DNA of 64,000 nt from Bradyrhizobium sp. AZCC 2176. Lineage in GTDB: Bacteria > Pseudomonadota > Alphaproteobacteria > Rhizobiales > Xanthobacteraceae. The stretch spans positions 6,971,501-7,035,500 of the forward strand of contig NZ_JAZHRX010000001.1 of the NCBI RefSeq assembly GCF_036924645.1, read 5' to 3'. A program made the position numbers and the translations under genes. Position 1 is the first letter of the stretch. Each line of letters begins with the position of its first letter. The notes under the pieces were generated by a model that saw nothing but the letters and a program-made list of their open reading frames with translations, ran no database searches and was not told where the DNA came from. Of the stretch, positions 52,983-62,515 are shown in pieces.

Positions 52983-53923
52983 CAGTAGCGGATCCTGGGA
53001 TCGAGTACGGTGTAGATCATGTCGACCGACAGGTTGATCATGACGTAGACGAACGAAAACAGCAGAATGACGGCCTGGATCGTCGGATAGTCGCGCGCCA
53101 GCACCGCATCGACCGTGAGCCGGCCGAGGCCCGGAATCGTGAACACGCTTTCGGTGACGACGACGCCGCCGATCAGCAGCGCGACACCAAGGCCGATCAC
53201 GGTGACGATCGGCACCGCCGCATTGCGCAGCGCATGGCGGAACAGCACCTTTCGCTCGGACTGTCCCTTGGCGCGTGCGGTGCGAATGTAATCCTCCGAG
53301 AGCACTTCCAGCACGCTGGTGCGGGTCATGCGCGCGATCAGCGCAATATAAATCACCGACAAGGTCACCGACGGCAGGATCAGCCGCTGCACCCAGCCGC
53401 CAACCCCCTCCGAGATTCGCTGATAGCCCTGCACCGGCAGCCAGTTCAAATAGACCGCGAACAGGTAGATCAGGAGGTAGCCGATCACGAACACGGGCAC
53501 GGAAAAGCCGAGCACCGAAAAGCCCATTACGATGCGGTCAATCCACGAACCGTGCCGATGCGCCGCCAGCACGCCGAGCGGAACAGCGACAAACACCGCA
53601 ATCAGGATCGTGAACAAGGCGAGCGACAGGGTCGGCTCGATGCGTTCGCCGATCAGCGCGGCCACGGTCTTCCTGAAGAAGAAACTTTCGCCGAAATCGC
53701 CGGTCAGCACCCGGGCGGACCAGATGAAGAATTGCTCGATCATCGGCCGGTCGAGGCCGAGTTGGCTGCGGATCTGCGCCACCTGTTCGGTGGTGGCATT
53801 ATCGCCGGCGATGACTGCCGCCGGGTCGGACGGGGTCAGCCGCAGCATCAGAAAGATGAAGACCGCGACCACCAGCATCACGGGGACCGTGCCGAGCAAT
53901 CGCCGGAAGAAGTAGCCATACAT
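52982..53923 (-). CDS. peptide ABC importer permease (DppB/OppB type)
   Basis: A 313-residue permease with six TM helices. OppB features: MYGYFFRRLLGTVPVMLVVAVFIFLMLRLTPSDPAA at the N-terminus and the cytoplasmic EAA loop with DYIRTARAKGQSERKVLFRHALRNA near residues 210-230. Forms the membrane channel with the OppC-like partner. A hairpin separates it from the binding-protein gene upstream. Confidence 0.95.
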   Translation of the reverse strand: MYGYFFRRLLGTVPVMLVVAVFIFLMLRLTPSDPAAVIAGDNATTEQVAQIRSQLGLDRPMIEQFFIWSARVLTGDFGESFFFRKTVAALIGERIEPTLSLALFTILIAVFVAVPLGVLAAHRHGSWIDRIVMGFSVLGFSVPVFVIGYLLIYLFAVYLNWLPVQGYQRISEGVGGWVQRLILPSVTLSVIYIALIARMTRTSVLEVLSEDYIRTARAKGQSERKVLFRHALRNAAVPIVTVIGLGVALLIGGVVVTESVFTIPGLGRLTVDAVLARDYPTIQAVILLFSFVYVMINLSVDMIYTVLDPRIRY

Positions 53924-53944
53924 AGGTCGATCCCCGAAATGAAA

Positions 53945-53965
53945 CGGGCGGCGGGAAGCCGCCCG
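53945..53965 (-). terminator. hairpin between binding-protein and permease genes
   Basis: Perfect 8-bp stem CGGGCGGC/GCCGCCCG with a 5-base loop, followed on the minus strand by TTTC. In transport operons such a stem usually allows more binding protein than permease to be made. Confidence 0.7.
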
Positions 53966-53976
53966 CTTCCTTCACA

Positions 53977-55560
53977 TCACTTCGTGACCTCGATGTTCCA
54001 ATGCACCGGGACCGGCGCCATCAAAATCCCCTTGACGTTCTTGCGAATGGCAATCGGCTGGGCGTACTCGCCGACCGGGATCATGGCCGTGATCTCGATA
54101 TTGCGCTTCTGGACCGCTTCCGCGATCTCCTTCTGCTTCGCCAGATCGGATGAACGGGCGAACTCGTCGCGCAGCTTCTCCATCTCTGGATCGCAGGGCC
54201 ATCCGAACGAAGCCTTTTCGCACCCCGCATTCACATAGGCGGCAGAGACCGGGTTCATCACGTCGGCCGTGACCCAGGCCGTAAGGAAGGCATTCCAGCC
54301 ACCGGCACTCGGTGCATCCTTCTTGGCGCGGCGCGCAACAAGGGTCTGCCAGTCCATCGACTGCATGTCGACCTTGAAGCCGGCTTTTTCCATCAGTGAT
54401 TTCGCCACCGGCGCGAGGTTGGTCAGGGCTTTCAGGTCGGTGGAGTGCATCAGCAGCACGGGTGTGCCGTCATAGCCCGCTTCCTTCAGGAGTTCCTGCG
54501 CCTTCTTGGCGTTCGAGGTGAGAATTGCTTCGGTTCCCTTGGTCGTCCCGAATGGGGTGTCGCAAATGAACAGCGCCTTGCACGCTTTGATGTAGTTCTC
54601 GTCACCGATGGTCGCCATCAGGAAGTCTTCCTGATTGAAGGCGTACCAAAGCGCCTGGCGGACCTTCGGGTTGTCGAACGGCTTGTGCAGGTGGTTCGGA
54701 CGGAAGACGTACTGCGCCTTGATTTGCGGCACGTCGACGATTGCGATGTTGGTATCCTTCTTCAAGCCGCCCAGGAGATCGTGGCTGGGCTGCTCGATAT
54801 AGTCGATCTCGCCCTTTTGCAGCGCGTTGACGGCTTGCTGCGCGTCGGAAATCGCGCGCCACTCGACGCGATCCACCTTGACGACCTTGCCGCCGGCAAG
54901 ACCCGAGGCCGGCTCGGCGCGCGGCTTGTACTTGTCGAACTTAACATAGACGGTCTTGTCGCCCGGCTTCCACTCATCCCTGACGAAGACGAAGGGGCCC
55001 GATCCCGTAAAATCCTCGATCTGCTTGTTGGGGTCCGTCTCGGCGACGCGCTTGGGCATCATGAACGGCACGTTGGATGAGGGCTTCGAGAGGCCCAGCA
55101 GCACGAGGCCTGTCGGTTCCTTGAGCTTGATGGTGAAAGTCTTGGCATCGACAGCGGTCATCGAGTCGACGAACGTCATCATCTTCTGGCCGAGGGAGTC
55201 CTTCGCGGCCCAGCGCTTGATCGAGGCAATGCAATCTTCCGACGTTACCGGTTGCCCGTCATGCCATAGCAGTCCGTCGCGCAGCGTGAAGGTGTAGCCC
55301 TTACCGTCCGCCGCAGCCTCATACTTCTCCACCATCTGCGGCTTGATCTCGCCTTTTTCATCCTGCGCGAGCAGCGTGTCGTAGATCATGTAGCCGTGGT
55401 TGCGGACGATGTAGGCCGTGGTCCAGATCGGATCCAGGATCTTCAGATCCGAGTGCATGACGGCGCGCAACGTGGTCTGCGCAAGCGCAGGCACTGCCGC
55501 AACAACCATCAGGCTGCCGACGCAAGTCGCAGCAAGAATTGCTTTTCTGAACGCGTTCAT
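53977..55560 (-). CDS. ABC transporter substrate-binding protein, family 5 (DppA-like)
   Basis: A 527-residue periplasmic solute-binding protein of the oligopeptide/dipeptide class. The signal peptide FRKAILAATCVGSLMVVAAVPALAQ is visible, cleaved before TTLR. Family 5 segments are ADGKGYTFTLRDGLLWHDGQPVTSED and TGSGPFVFVRDEWKPG. The ligand cannot be deduced; family 5 also carries opines, glutathione and nickel chelates. GGAGG precedes ATG 55560, and a good promoter lies upstream. Head of the minus-strand importer operon. Confidence 0.94.
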   Translation of the reverse strand: MNAFRKAILAATCVGSLMVVAAVPALAQTTLRAVMHSDLKILDPIWTTAYIVRNHGYMIYDTLLAQDEKGEIKPQMVEKYEAAADGKGYTFTLRDGLLWHDGQPVTSEDCIASIKRWAAKDSLGQKMMTFVDSMTAVDAKTFTIKLKEPTGLVLLGLSKPSSNVPFMMPKRVAETDPNKQIEDFTGSGPFVFVRDEWKPGDKTVYVKFDKYKPRAEPASGLAGGKVVKVDRVEWRAISDAQQAVNALQKGEIDYIEQPSHDLLGGLKKDTNIAIVDVPQIKAQYVFRPNHLHKPFDNPKVRQALWYAFNQEDFLMATIGDENYIKACKALFICDTPFGTTKGTEAILTSNAKKAQELLKEAGYDGTPVLLMHSTDLKALTNLAPVAKSLMEKAGFKVDMQSMDWQTLVARRAKKDAPSAGGWNAFLTAWVTADVMNPVSAAYVNAGCEKASFGWPCDPEMEKLRDEFARSSDLAKQKEIAEAVQKRNIEITAMIPVGEYAQPIAIRKNVKGILMAPVPVHWNIEVTK

Positions 55561-55630
55561 TCCTTCACCTCCATTGTCGTCTCGACGCCCGAATGCCTAT
55601 TGTTCGGGCCCCTGCCCGGTTTCTCACCGG

Positions 55631-55658
55631 ACTATAGGGGCGATATTCAGCTTCACAA
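55631..55658 (-). promoter_or_regulatory. sigma70-type promoter for the importer operon
   Basis: On the minus strand: -35 TTGTGA (55658-55653), 16-base spacer, -10 TATAGT (55636-55631). It lies about 70 bp before ATG 55560. The remaining 55561-55964 spacer between the divergent operons has no gene; a plus-strand promoter was not found by eye. Confidence 0.55.
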
Positions 55659-55964
55659 CACCCTTTTGACCCGACGACACTGGTGACGCCGGCGCTCAGG
55701 CAGAAATCAGGACAGCCCTCCGGACAGGTCCCTCCGCGGCCGGCTTCTGCCTGCCATTGGATGGAGCGCCGCCCTGTTCAGCTCCGCCAATACGCCTCTC
55801 GCAAACTTACAATCAAGAATGATGCCAGAATTCCCGATCTCCCGACCGGATGCCGGGAAGCGTCAACCGTGCCATGTTTTTCCCTTTACAAATTCGCTGC
55901 CGATCCTTCTCGTAAAGAGCCCACACCGAAACCAAACATTCCGGCCCAACCGGGAGGACCCAAT

Positions 55965-57095
55965 ATGAATCCTGCCAACCTTCCCTTCGATTCCGAGACC
56001 ATGCTGCAGGGTTTGCGGGCCTGGGTCGAATGCGAAAGCCCAACCTGGGACGCGCGTGCAGTCGATCGTATGCTCGACCTTGCGGCGCGCGAAATGGCCA
56101 TCATGGGTGCGACCATCGAACGCATCGCCGGGCGGCAGGGCTTTGCCGGCTGCGTCCGCGCGCGCTTCCCGCATCCGAAGCAGGGCGAGCCTGGTATTCT
56201 GATCGCGGGTCATTTCGATACCGTCCATCCCGTCGGCACGCTGGAAAAGCTGGCGTGGCGGTGCGAAGGCAACAAATGCTACGGCCCGGGCATCTTCGAC
56301 ATGAAGGGCGGTAACTACCTCACTCTCGAAGCGATCCGGCAACTGGGCCGCGCCGCGTTCACGACGCCGCTGCCGATCACCGTGTTGTTCACGCCGGACG
56401 AAGAGGTCGGCACACCGTCGACCCGCGACATCATCGAGGCCGAAGCCGCCCGCAACAAATATGTGCTGGTTCCGGAGCCGGGCCGCGCCAACAACGGCGT
56501 GGTGACCGGGCGATATGCCATTGCCCGCTTCAATCTCGAAGCCATCGGCAAGCCGAGCCATGCCGGCGCCACGCTCTCCGCCGGCCGTTCCGCGATCCGC
56601 GAAATGGCACGCCAGATTATCACTATCGACGGCATGACGACCGAAGATTGCACCTTTTCGGTCGGCGTCGTGCATGGCGGCCAATGGGTCAATTGCGTCG
56701 CCACCACCTGCACCGGCGAGGCGCTCAGCATGGCCAAGCGACAGGCCGACCTCGATCGCGGCGTCGAACGGATGCTGGCGCTTTCCGGGAGCAGCAATGA
56801 TGTCACGTTCAAGGTCACCCGTGGTGTGACCCGGCCGGTATGGGAACCCGATGCCGGCACGATGGCGCTCTACGAACACGCGCGTAGCGTGGCCAGGCAA
56901 ATGGGCGTCGAGCTTCCGCATGGCAGCGCCGGCGGCGGCTCCGACGGCAATTTCACGGGCGCGATGGGCATCCCTACCCTTGATGGCTTGGGTGTTCGTG
57001 GCGCCGACGCTCATACGCTCAACGAACATATCGAGGTCGACAGTCTCGCCGAGCGCGGCCGTTTGATGGCGGGCTTGCTGGCGACGCTGACGTGA
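55965..57095 (+). CDS. M20 family metallopeptidase (carboxypeptidase G2-like)
   Basis: A 376-residue zinc peptidase. Metal and catalytic motifs: ILIAGHFDTVHPVG (first His and catalytic Asp), GPGIFDMKGGNYL (bridging Asp), LFTPDEEVGTPSTRD (Glu-Glu general base and ligand), then VPEPGR, and late AHTLNEHIEVDSL with the last His. A dimerisation domain lies between. Releases a C-terminal or acyl-linked amino acid. ATG 55965 has GGGAGGACC upstream; the frame before it is not conserved. First gene of the plus-strand catabolic set divergent from the importer. Confidence 0.92.
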   Translation: MNPANLPFDSETMLQGLRAWVECESPTWDARAVDRMLDLAAREMAIMGATIERIAGRQGFAGCVRARFPHPKQGEPGILIAGHFDTVHPVGTLEKLAWRCEGNKCYGPGIFDMKGGNYLTLEAIRQLGRAAFTTPLPITVLFTPDEEVGTPSTRDIIEAEAARNKYVLVPEPGRANNGVVTGRYAIARFNLEAIGKPSHAGATLSAGRSAIREMARQIITIDGMTTEDCTFSVGVVHGGQWVNCVATTCTGEALSMAKRQADLDRGVERMLALSGSSNDVTFKVTRGVTRPVWEPDAGTMALYEHARSVARQMGVELPHGSAGGGSDGNFTGAMGIPTLDGLGVRGADAHTLNEHIEVDSLAERGRLMAGLLATLT

Positions 57096-57117
57096 TCTAC
57101 GCACCGCAAGACGCAGC

Positions 57118-57180
57118 ATGGATTGCTTCCGCCTTCGCTCGTTGAGCTACGGCGGACGAGTCGCTTCGCTCGCAATGACG
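57118..57180. repeat. TCATTGC-type intergenic repeat
   Basis: An element starting ATGGATTGCTT (57118) and ending CGCAATGACG, with GCTTCGCTCGCAATGAC at its right end. Related to 50332-50408. Fills most of the 183-bp space between the M20 and M81 genes. Confidence 0.65.
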
Positions 57181-57278
57181 GTGGGGCGGCATGCAAAACG
57201 GAATTGCTCCCCGGCTTGCGCTTGCCGCGATGTCGCGCTTAACGTCCCTCCAACGAAAACCATTGGCCGAGACACTGA

Positions 57279-58808
57279 ATGACCCGCATCGCCGTTGGCG
57301 CCTTTCTGCACGAGACCAACACGTTCGCGCTAACGAAGGCGACCTATGACGATTTCGTCCATGGCGGGGGCTGGCCGTCGATGGCACATGGCGCCGATGT
57401 GCTCATGCGCAACATCAATGTCGGCCTTGCCGGCTTCGTCGAGGCAGCTGAAGCCAACGGTTGGGAGCTGGTCCCGACGATCTCGGCGGCCGCCAGCCCA
57501 TCGGCGCATGTCACCAGGGACGCCTTCGAACGCGTCATGAAGGAGATGGTCGACGGCATCGCTGCGGGCGGACCGATCGATGCCGTCTATCTCGATCTGC
57601 ACGGCGCCATGGTGACCGAACATTACGACGATGGCGAAGGCGAAACCCTTGCGCGCGTGCGCCAAGTGATCGGCAAGGACCTGCCACTGGTCGCAAGCCT
57701 CGACCTCCATGCCAACGTCTCGCCCGAGATGATGGAGCATGCAGATGCCCTCATTGCCTACCGCACCTACCCTCACGTCGACATGGCCGACACCGGCCGC
57801 GCCTGTGCAAGACACCTCGCGCTGATGCTGAAGACGAAGGCGCGCTTCGCAAAGGCGTTCCGGCAATTGCCGTTCCTGATCCCGATCTCCTGGCAATGCA
57901 CCAACGACCAGCCGAGCAGGAGCATTTACGAAAAGCTGGCAGCGCTCGAAAGCGACGCGGTGCCAACACTGTCGTTTGCGCCGGGTTTTCCGGCAGCGGA
58001 TTTCAGGGATTGCGGGCCGAGCGTCTTTGCCTATGGCCGGACGCAGGCCGACGCCGACGCTGCGGCCGACAGGATTGTCGCCCTCGTCGAGAGCCACGAG
58101 GACGATTTCGACGGCCGCATCTATTCGCCCGATGACGGCGTGCGCCTCGCGATCGAGCTGGCGAAATCGGCGACCAGGCCGATCGTCATCGCCGACACCC
58201 AAGACAATCCCGGCGCCGGCGGCGATTCCGATACCACGGGCATGCTGCGCGCGCTGGTGCGCAACAAAGCGTCCGGTGCCGCGACCGGCGTGATCTACGA
58301 TCCGCAATCGGCTATCGCTGCGCATGCGGTCGGCGTCGGCGCCACGGTTACGCTGGATCTCGGCGGCAAGTCCGGCATTCCCGGCGACGCGCCCTACAGG
58401 GAAACCTTTGTCGTCGAGAAGCTGTCCGATGGCAAATTCGTAGCTACCGGCCCCTATTACGGCGGACGCGACATGGATATGGGGCTATCGGCCTGCCTGC
58501 GCATCGGCGATGTCCGTGTGGTCGTCGGCTCCTACAAGGCGCAACTCGCCGACCAGTCGATGTACCGCTATGTCGGCATCGAGCCGACCGAACAGAAAAT
58601 CCTGGTCAACAAGAGCTCGGTGCATTTTCGCGCCGATTTCGAGCCGATCGCCGAAAAGCTCCTGATCTGCGCCGCGCCCGGCGCGATGCCGGCCGATACG
58701 GCGGCATTGCCCTGGACCCGGCTCCGTCCGGGCATCCGCATCAAGCCGAACGGCGCCGCCTTCACACCATCCGCCCCATCACTCTCGAAATCTTCAGTCA
58801 CGGGATAA
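57279..58808 (+). CDS. M81 family metallopeptidase (MlrC-like)
   Basis: A 509-residue protein matching the M81 (microcystinase C) family from its first residues: RIAVGAFLHETNTF, then VYLDLHGAMVTEHYDDGEGE and LVASLDLHANVSPEMMEHAD with zinc-ligand His/Asp. Then TYPHVDMADTGRA and, in the C-terminal half, IVIADTQDNPGAGGDSDTTG. MlrC completes linear-microcystin breakdown in sphingomonads; distant members like this one act on unknown amide substrates. Starts shortly before an M20 gene (9 bp). Confidence 0.93.
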   Translation: MTRIAVGAFLHETNTFALTKATYDDFVHGGGWPSMAHGADVLMRNINVGLAGFVEAAEANGWELVPTISAAASPSAHVTRDAFERVMKEMVDGIAAGGPIDAVYLDLHGAMVTEHYDDGEGETLARVRQVIGKDLPLVASLDLHANVSPEMMEHADALIAYRTYPHVDMADTGRACARHLALMLKTKARFAKAFRQLPFLIPISWQCTNDQPSRSIYEKLAALESDAVPTLSFAPGFPAADFRDCGPSVFAYGRTQADADAAADRIVALVESHEDDFDGRIYSPDDGVRLAIELAKSATRPIVIADTQDNPGAGGDSDTTGMLRALVRNKASGAATGVIYDPQSAIAAHAVGVGATVTLDLGGKSGIPGDAPYRETFVVEKLSDGKFVATGPYYGGRDMDMGLSACLRIGDVRVVVGSYKAQLADQSMYRYVGIEPTEQKILVNKSSVHFRADFEPIAEKLLICAAPGAMPADTAALPWTRLRPGIRIKPNGAAFTPSAPSLSKSSVTG

Positions 58809-58817
58809 CAGACATAC

Positions 58818-59990
58818 ATGCCCACCATCGACCGCATCGACGGCTATGCCGAAGAACTCACCGCGATCAGACGCGATCTGCATGCTCATCCCGAGATCGG
58901 CTTCGAAGAAGTGCGCACCTCCGGTATCGTCGCGGAGAAGCTGAAGGGATGGGGCATCGAGGTGCATCGCGGGCTCGGCGGCACCGGCGTGATCGGCGTG
59001 CTCAAGGGCAAGGGCAGTGGCGGCAAGCGCATCGGGCTGCGCGCCGACATGGACGCGCTGCCGATGGAAGAGAATACCAACCTGAAATGGCGCTCGACGA
59101 TTCCCGGCCGCTTCCACGGCTGCGGCCATGACGGCCACACCACCATGCTGCTCGGCACCGCGCGCTATCTGGCGGAGACGAAAAACTTCGACGGCACCGT
59201 CCATTTCATCTTCCAGCCCGCCGAGGAAGGCCTCGGCGGCGCGCGCGCCATGATCAAGGACGGCCTGTTCGAGAAATTCCCCTGCGACGAGGTTTATGGG
59301 CTGCATAACGCGCCCGACCTGAACCACGGCGAGATCGCGATCCTGCCGGGACCGGCGATGGCAGGCGCCGATTTCTTCGACATCAACATCCAGGGCTATG
59401 GCGCGCATGGCGCGATGCCGGAACGGTCCAAGGACGCAGTCGTGATTGCAACCACGCTTGCCCAGGCACTGCAGACCATCGTCAGCCGCAACGTCGACCC
59501 CTTGAAGTCTGCGGTGCTGTCGATCACCCAGATTCATTCCGGCTCCGCGTACAACGTGATCCCCGGCGATGCAAAACTCTGCGGCACGGTGCGCGCGTTC
59601 GACGACGGCGTCCGCGCGTTGATCCGCGAGCGGATGCGGACGATCTGCGCCGGCATCGCTGCGACCTACCAGTGCGAGATCACGGCCGATATCCGCGACA
59701 CGTTCAGCGTGCTCGTCAACAAGGAGGAACAATCGAGGGTGGTCGAGGCCGTGGCGAAGACCGTGATCGATCCCGCCAATGTGTTCACGCGCGCGACGCC
59801 GAAGATGGGCAGCGAGGATTTCGCCGACATGATGCAGGTGGTGCCTGGCGCCTATTTCTGGATCGGCCACGACGGCTCGGTGCCGGTGCACAATCCCGGC
59901 TACGTGCTCGACGACAAGATCCTGCCGATCGGCGCCAGCATGTTTGCCCGCATCATCGAAACCAGGCTCCAGGTAGGTTCGCATGCATAA
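58818..59990 (+). CDS. M20 amidohydrolase (aminoacylase/hippurate hydrolase type)
   Basis: A 390-residue M20D enzyme. Motifs: AIRRDLHAHPEIGFEE, IGLRADMDALPMEE (first ligands), GRFHGCGHDGHTTMLLG with the Cys, His and Asp metal site, and FIFQPAEEGLGGARAMI with the catalytic Glu-Glu. C-terminal MGSEDFADMMQVVPGAYFWIG completes the site. Such enzymes deacylate N-acyl amino acids or hippurate-like amides. Begins 9 bp after the M81 gene and overlaps the amidase gene by 8 bp. Confidence 0.94.
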   Translation: MPTIDRIDGYAEELTAIRRDLHAHPEIGFEEVRTSGIVAEKLKGWGIEVHRGLGGTGVIGVLKGKGSGGKRIGLRADMDALPMEENTNLKWRSTIPGRFHGCGHDGHTTMLLGTARYLAETKNFDGTVHFIFQPAEEGLGGARAMIKDGLFEKFPCDEVYGLHNAPDLNHGEIAILPGPAMAGADFFDINIQGYGAHGAMPERSKDAVVIATTLAQALQTIVSRNVDPLKSAVLSITQIHSGSAYNVIPGDAKLCGTVRAFDDGVRALIRERMRTICAGIAATYQCEITADIRDTFSVLVNKEEQSRVVEAVAKTVIDPANVFTRATPKMGSEDFADMMQVVPGAYFWIGHDGSVPVHNPGYVLDDKILPIGASMFARIIETRLQVGSHA

Positions 59991-61404
59991 ATCAACCGCC
60001 GAAGAAGAGATCACCTCGCTGCATGACCTGTCCGCCGTCGACCTGATCGCGGGCTATCGCGCCAAGCAGTTCTCGCCATCGGAAGTGCTGGAGGAAGTGA
60101 TTGAGCATGTCGCGGCGTGGGAGCCGCACATCAAGGCGCTCTATCTGTTCGATCCCGAGAGCGCGCGCGCTGCCGCGAAGGCCTCGACCGACCGCTGGCA
60201 GAAAGGCGAGCCCGTGGGCACGCTCGACGGCGTGCCCGTCACCATCAAGGACAATATCGCCACCAAGGGTCAGCCGATCCCGCTGGGCGCCGCCAGTGTC
60301 AAGCTGGTGCCGGCAGAGAAAGATGCGCCGCCCGCCGCGCGCTTGCGTGAATCCGGCGCGATCATCTTCTCCAAGACGACGATGCCGGATTACGGCATGC
60401 TGTCGTCGGGGCTCTCCAGTTTCCACCCCCTCACCCGCAATCCCTGGGACCTCAGCAAAAATCCCGGCGGCTCGTCCTCCGGCGCGGGCGCGGCAGGCGC
60501 GGCCGGCTACGGCCCGCTGCATCTCGGCACCGACATCGGCGGCTCGGTGCGGCTGCCGGCCTCGTGGTGCGGCCTCGTCGCGTTGAAGCCGAGTTTTGGG
60601 CGCGTTCCGGTCGATCCGCCCTATGTCGGTCGCGTCGCCGGGCCAATGACCCGCACTGTCGATGACGCCGCGCTGATGATGTGCGTATTGTCGAAACCGG
60701 ATCGTCGCGACGGCATGAGTCTGCCGGCGGACAGCAGCATTCACTGGAAGACACTGGATAAGTCACCGCGCAAGATGCGTATCGGCCTGATGCTCGATGC
60801 CGGCACCGGCCAGGCGCTGGAAAGCGACGTGCGAAGCGTTGCCGTCAAGGCGGCCAAGGCGTTTGAGTCCGCCGGCGCCGTGGTGACCGAGGTCGACGGC
60901 ATCCTGACACGCGAGATGCTCGATGGGATCGACAATTTCTTTCGGGCGCGGATGTGGGACGACCTCTCAAAACTTTCGCCTGAGGAACGCGGCAAGGCGC
61001 TGCCTTACATCCATACATGGGCGCAAGCCGGCGCAAGACTTTCCGGCGTCGACGTCGTCAGGGGCTTTAACGCCACGATGGCGATCCGCGCGGCGGCGGC
61101 AAAACTGTTCTGCGATCTGGACTACGTGATTTCGCCGGTATCGCCGGTGGTGAACTTCCCCGCCGAGTTTGCCGCCCCGATCAACGATCCGGACAAGCCG
61201 TTCGAGCACATTGCCTTTACCGTGCCGTGGAACATGTCTGAAAATCCCGCGATCTCGATCAATGGCGGCTATGACGAAAAGGGTTTCCCGATCGGCGTGC
61301 AGATCGTCGGCCGCCGCTTCGACGACCTCGGCGTGCTCGGCATGGCCAAGGCGTTCGAAGGCCTGCGCGGCCCGCAGCGGCCGTGGCCCTCGCCGCCGAA
61401 GTAG
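59983..61404 (+). CDS. amidase (amidase signature family)
   Basis: A 473-residue AS-family hydrolase. The Ser-cisSer-Lys triad context is seen: Lys in GVPVTIKDNIATKG, and the Gly/Ser-rich motif NPWDLSKNPGGSSSGAGAAGAAGYGPLHLGTDIGGSVRLPA with both Ser residues. C-terminal YVISPVSPVVNFPAEFAAP and the ending SINGGYDEKGFPIGVQIVG are typical. Cleaves carboxamides to acid and ammonia or amine. It overlaps the M20 gene by 8 bp, a sign of coupling. Confidence 0.95.
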   Translation: MHKSTAEEEITSLHDLSAVDLIAGYRAKQFSPSEVLEEVIEHVAAWEPHIKALYLFDPESARAAAKASTDRWQKGEPVGTLDGVPVTIKDNIATKGQPIPLGAASVKLVPAEKDAPPAARLRESGAIIFSKTTMPDYGMLSSGLSSFHPLTRNPWDLSKNPGGSSSGAGAAGAAGYGPLHLGTDIGGSVRLPASWCGLVALKPSFGRVPVDPPYVGRVAGPMTRTVDDAALMMCVLSKPDRRDGMSLPADSSIHWKTLDKSPRKMRIGLMLDAGTGQALESDVRSVAVKAAKAFESAGAVVTEVDGILTREMLDGIDNFFRARMWDDLSKLSPEERGKALPYIHTWAQAGARLSGVDVVRGFNATMAIRAAAAKLFCDLDYVISPVSPVVNFPAEFAAPINDPDKPFEHIAFTVPWNMSENPAISINGGYDEKGFPIGVQIVGRRFDDLGVLGMAKAFEGLRGPQRPWPSPPK

Positions 61405-61420
61405 TAGATTCTGGTACCTC

Positions 61421-61567
61421 CGTCATGGCCGGGCATAGCCGTCCGGAAGGACGGCGTCGCGGCCGCTCGCCTATGCCCAGCCATCCACGTCTTTACGCTG
61501 TCGGCGGAGTAAGACGTGGATGCCCGGCACATCTAGCGCGAAGACGCACTTCTGGCCGGGCATGACG
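61421..61567. repeat. complex intergenic repeat
   Basis: Ends CGTCATG (61421) and CATGACG (61567) are inverted; GGCCGGGCAT recurs near both ends. Inner arms CATCCACGTCTT (61482-61493) and AAGACGTGGATG (61511-61522) form a perfect 12-bp stem. Fills most of the amidase-crotonase spacer. Confidence 0.65.
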
Positions 61568-61614
61568 ATGTGTTGGGTAATCAAACAAGAACACACAGGA
61601 AGGAACCACACCCC

Positions 61615-62505
61615 ATGGCGTATGAAACCATCAAGTACGAGGTCGACGATCAGATTCTCACCATCACGCTGAACCGGCCCGACAAGCTCAACGCCTTCAA
61701 CGGGACCATGCAGCAGGAACTGATCGCCGCATTCGACGCGGCCGACAGCGACGACGATGTTCGCGCCATCATCGTGACCGGCGCAGGCCGCGGCTTCTGC
61801 GCCGGCGCCGATCTTTCTTCCGGCGCCAATACGTTCGACCGCGACGCCCGGCGCGGACCGGTGAAGCGGCTCGCCAGCGGCGCCGTCGACTATAGCGATC
61901 CCCAGGTGCGCGACGGCGGCGGGCAAGTGACGCTACGGATCTTCAAGTGCCTCAAGCCCGTGATCGCGGCGGTGAACGGACCGGCGGTCGGCATCGGCGT
62001 CACCATGCAGCTAGCCATGGACATCCGCATTGCGTCCGAAGCAGCGCGCTTCGGTTTCGTGTTCTCCCAGCGCGGCATCGTGCCCGAGGCCGCCTCGAGC
62101 TGGTTCCTGCCCCGCATCGTCGGCATCTCGCAGGCGCTCGAATGGTGCTATTCGGGGCGCGTCTTCCCGGCGCAGGAAGCGCTGGCCGGCCGCCTCGTCA
62201 GCAAGGTGGTACCGCCGGACGATTTGCTGCCGACCGCACGCGCGCTCGCCAAGGAATTCGCCGCCAAGACCGCTCCGGTGTCGGTGGCGCTGATCCGGCA
62301 GATGATGTGGCGCATGATGGGGGCCGACGATCCGATGGAAGCCCACAAGGTCGACAGCCGCGGCATCTACGCCCGCGGCCGTTCGGAGGACGTGAAAGAA
62401 GGTGTGGTCTCGTTCCTTGAAAAGCGCCCGGCGCAATTCAAGAACAAGGTCTCCAGCGACATGCCCGACTATTTCCCGTGGTGGCACGAGCGCGAGTATA
62501 GGTGA
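61615..62505 (+). CDS. enoyl-CoA hydratase/isomerase (crotonase) family protein
   Basis: A 296-residue crotonase. Oxyanion-hole segments [18 protein letters not shown] and VNGPAVGIGVTMQLAMDIRIAS, then FSQRGIVPEAASSWFLPRIVGISQALEW, where the catalytic Glu of hydratases lies (PEAASSW). C-terminal EFAAKTAPVSVALIRQMMW is usual. Probably hydrates the double bond of an acyl-CoA; with the amidases upstream it may handle the acid released. Good start at ATG 61615 with AGGAAGG upstream. Confidence 0.93.
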   Translation: MAYETIKYEVDDQILTITLNRPDKLNAFNGTMQQELIAAFDAADSDDDVRAIIVTGAGRGFCAGADLSSGANTFDRDARRGPVKRLASGAVDYSDPQVRDGGGQVTLRIFKCLKPVIAAVNGPAVGIGVTMQLAMDIRIASEAARFGFVFSQRGIVPEAASSWFLPRIVGISQALEWCYSGRVFPAQEALAGRLVSKVVPPDDLLPTARALAKEFAAKTAPVSVALIRQMMWRMMGADDPMEAHKVDSRGIYARGRSEDVKEGVVSFLEKRPAQFKNKVSSDMPDYFPWWHEREYR

Positions 62506-62515
62506 CTGCGCAGCA

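Noticed and set aside
55863..57119. 418-residue antisense frame over the M20 gene (and a similar one at 58794-60014)
   Set aside because: No motifs; the plus strand encodes complete metallopeptidases.
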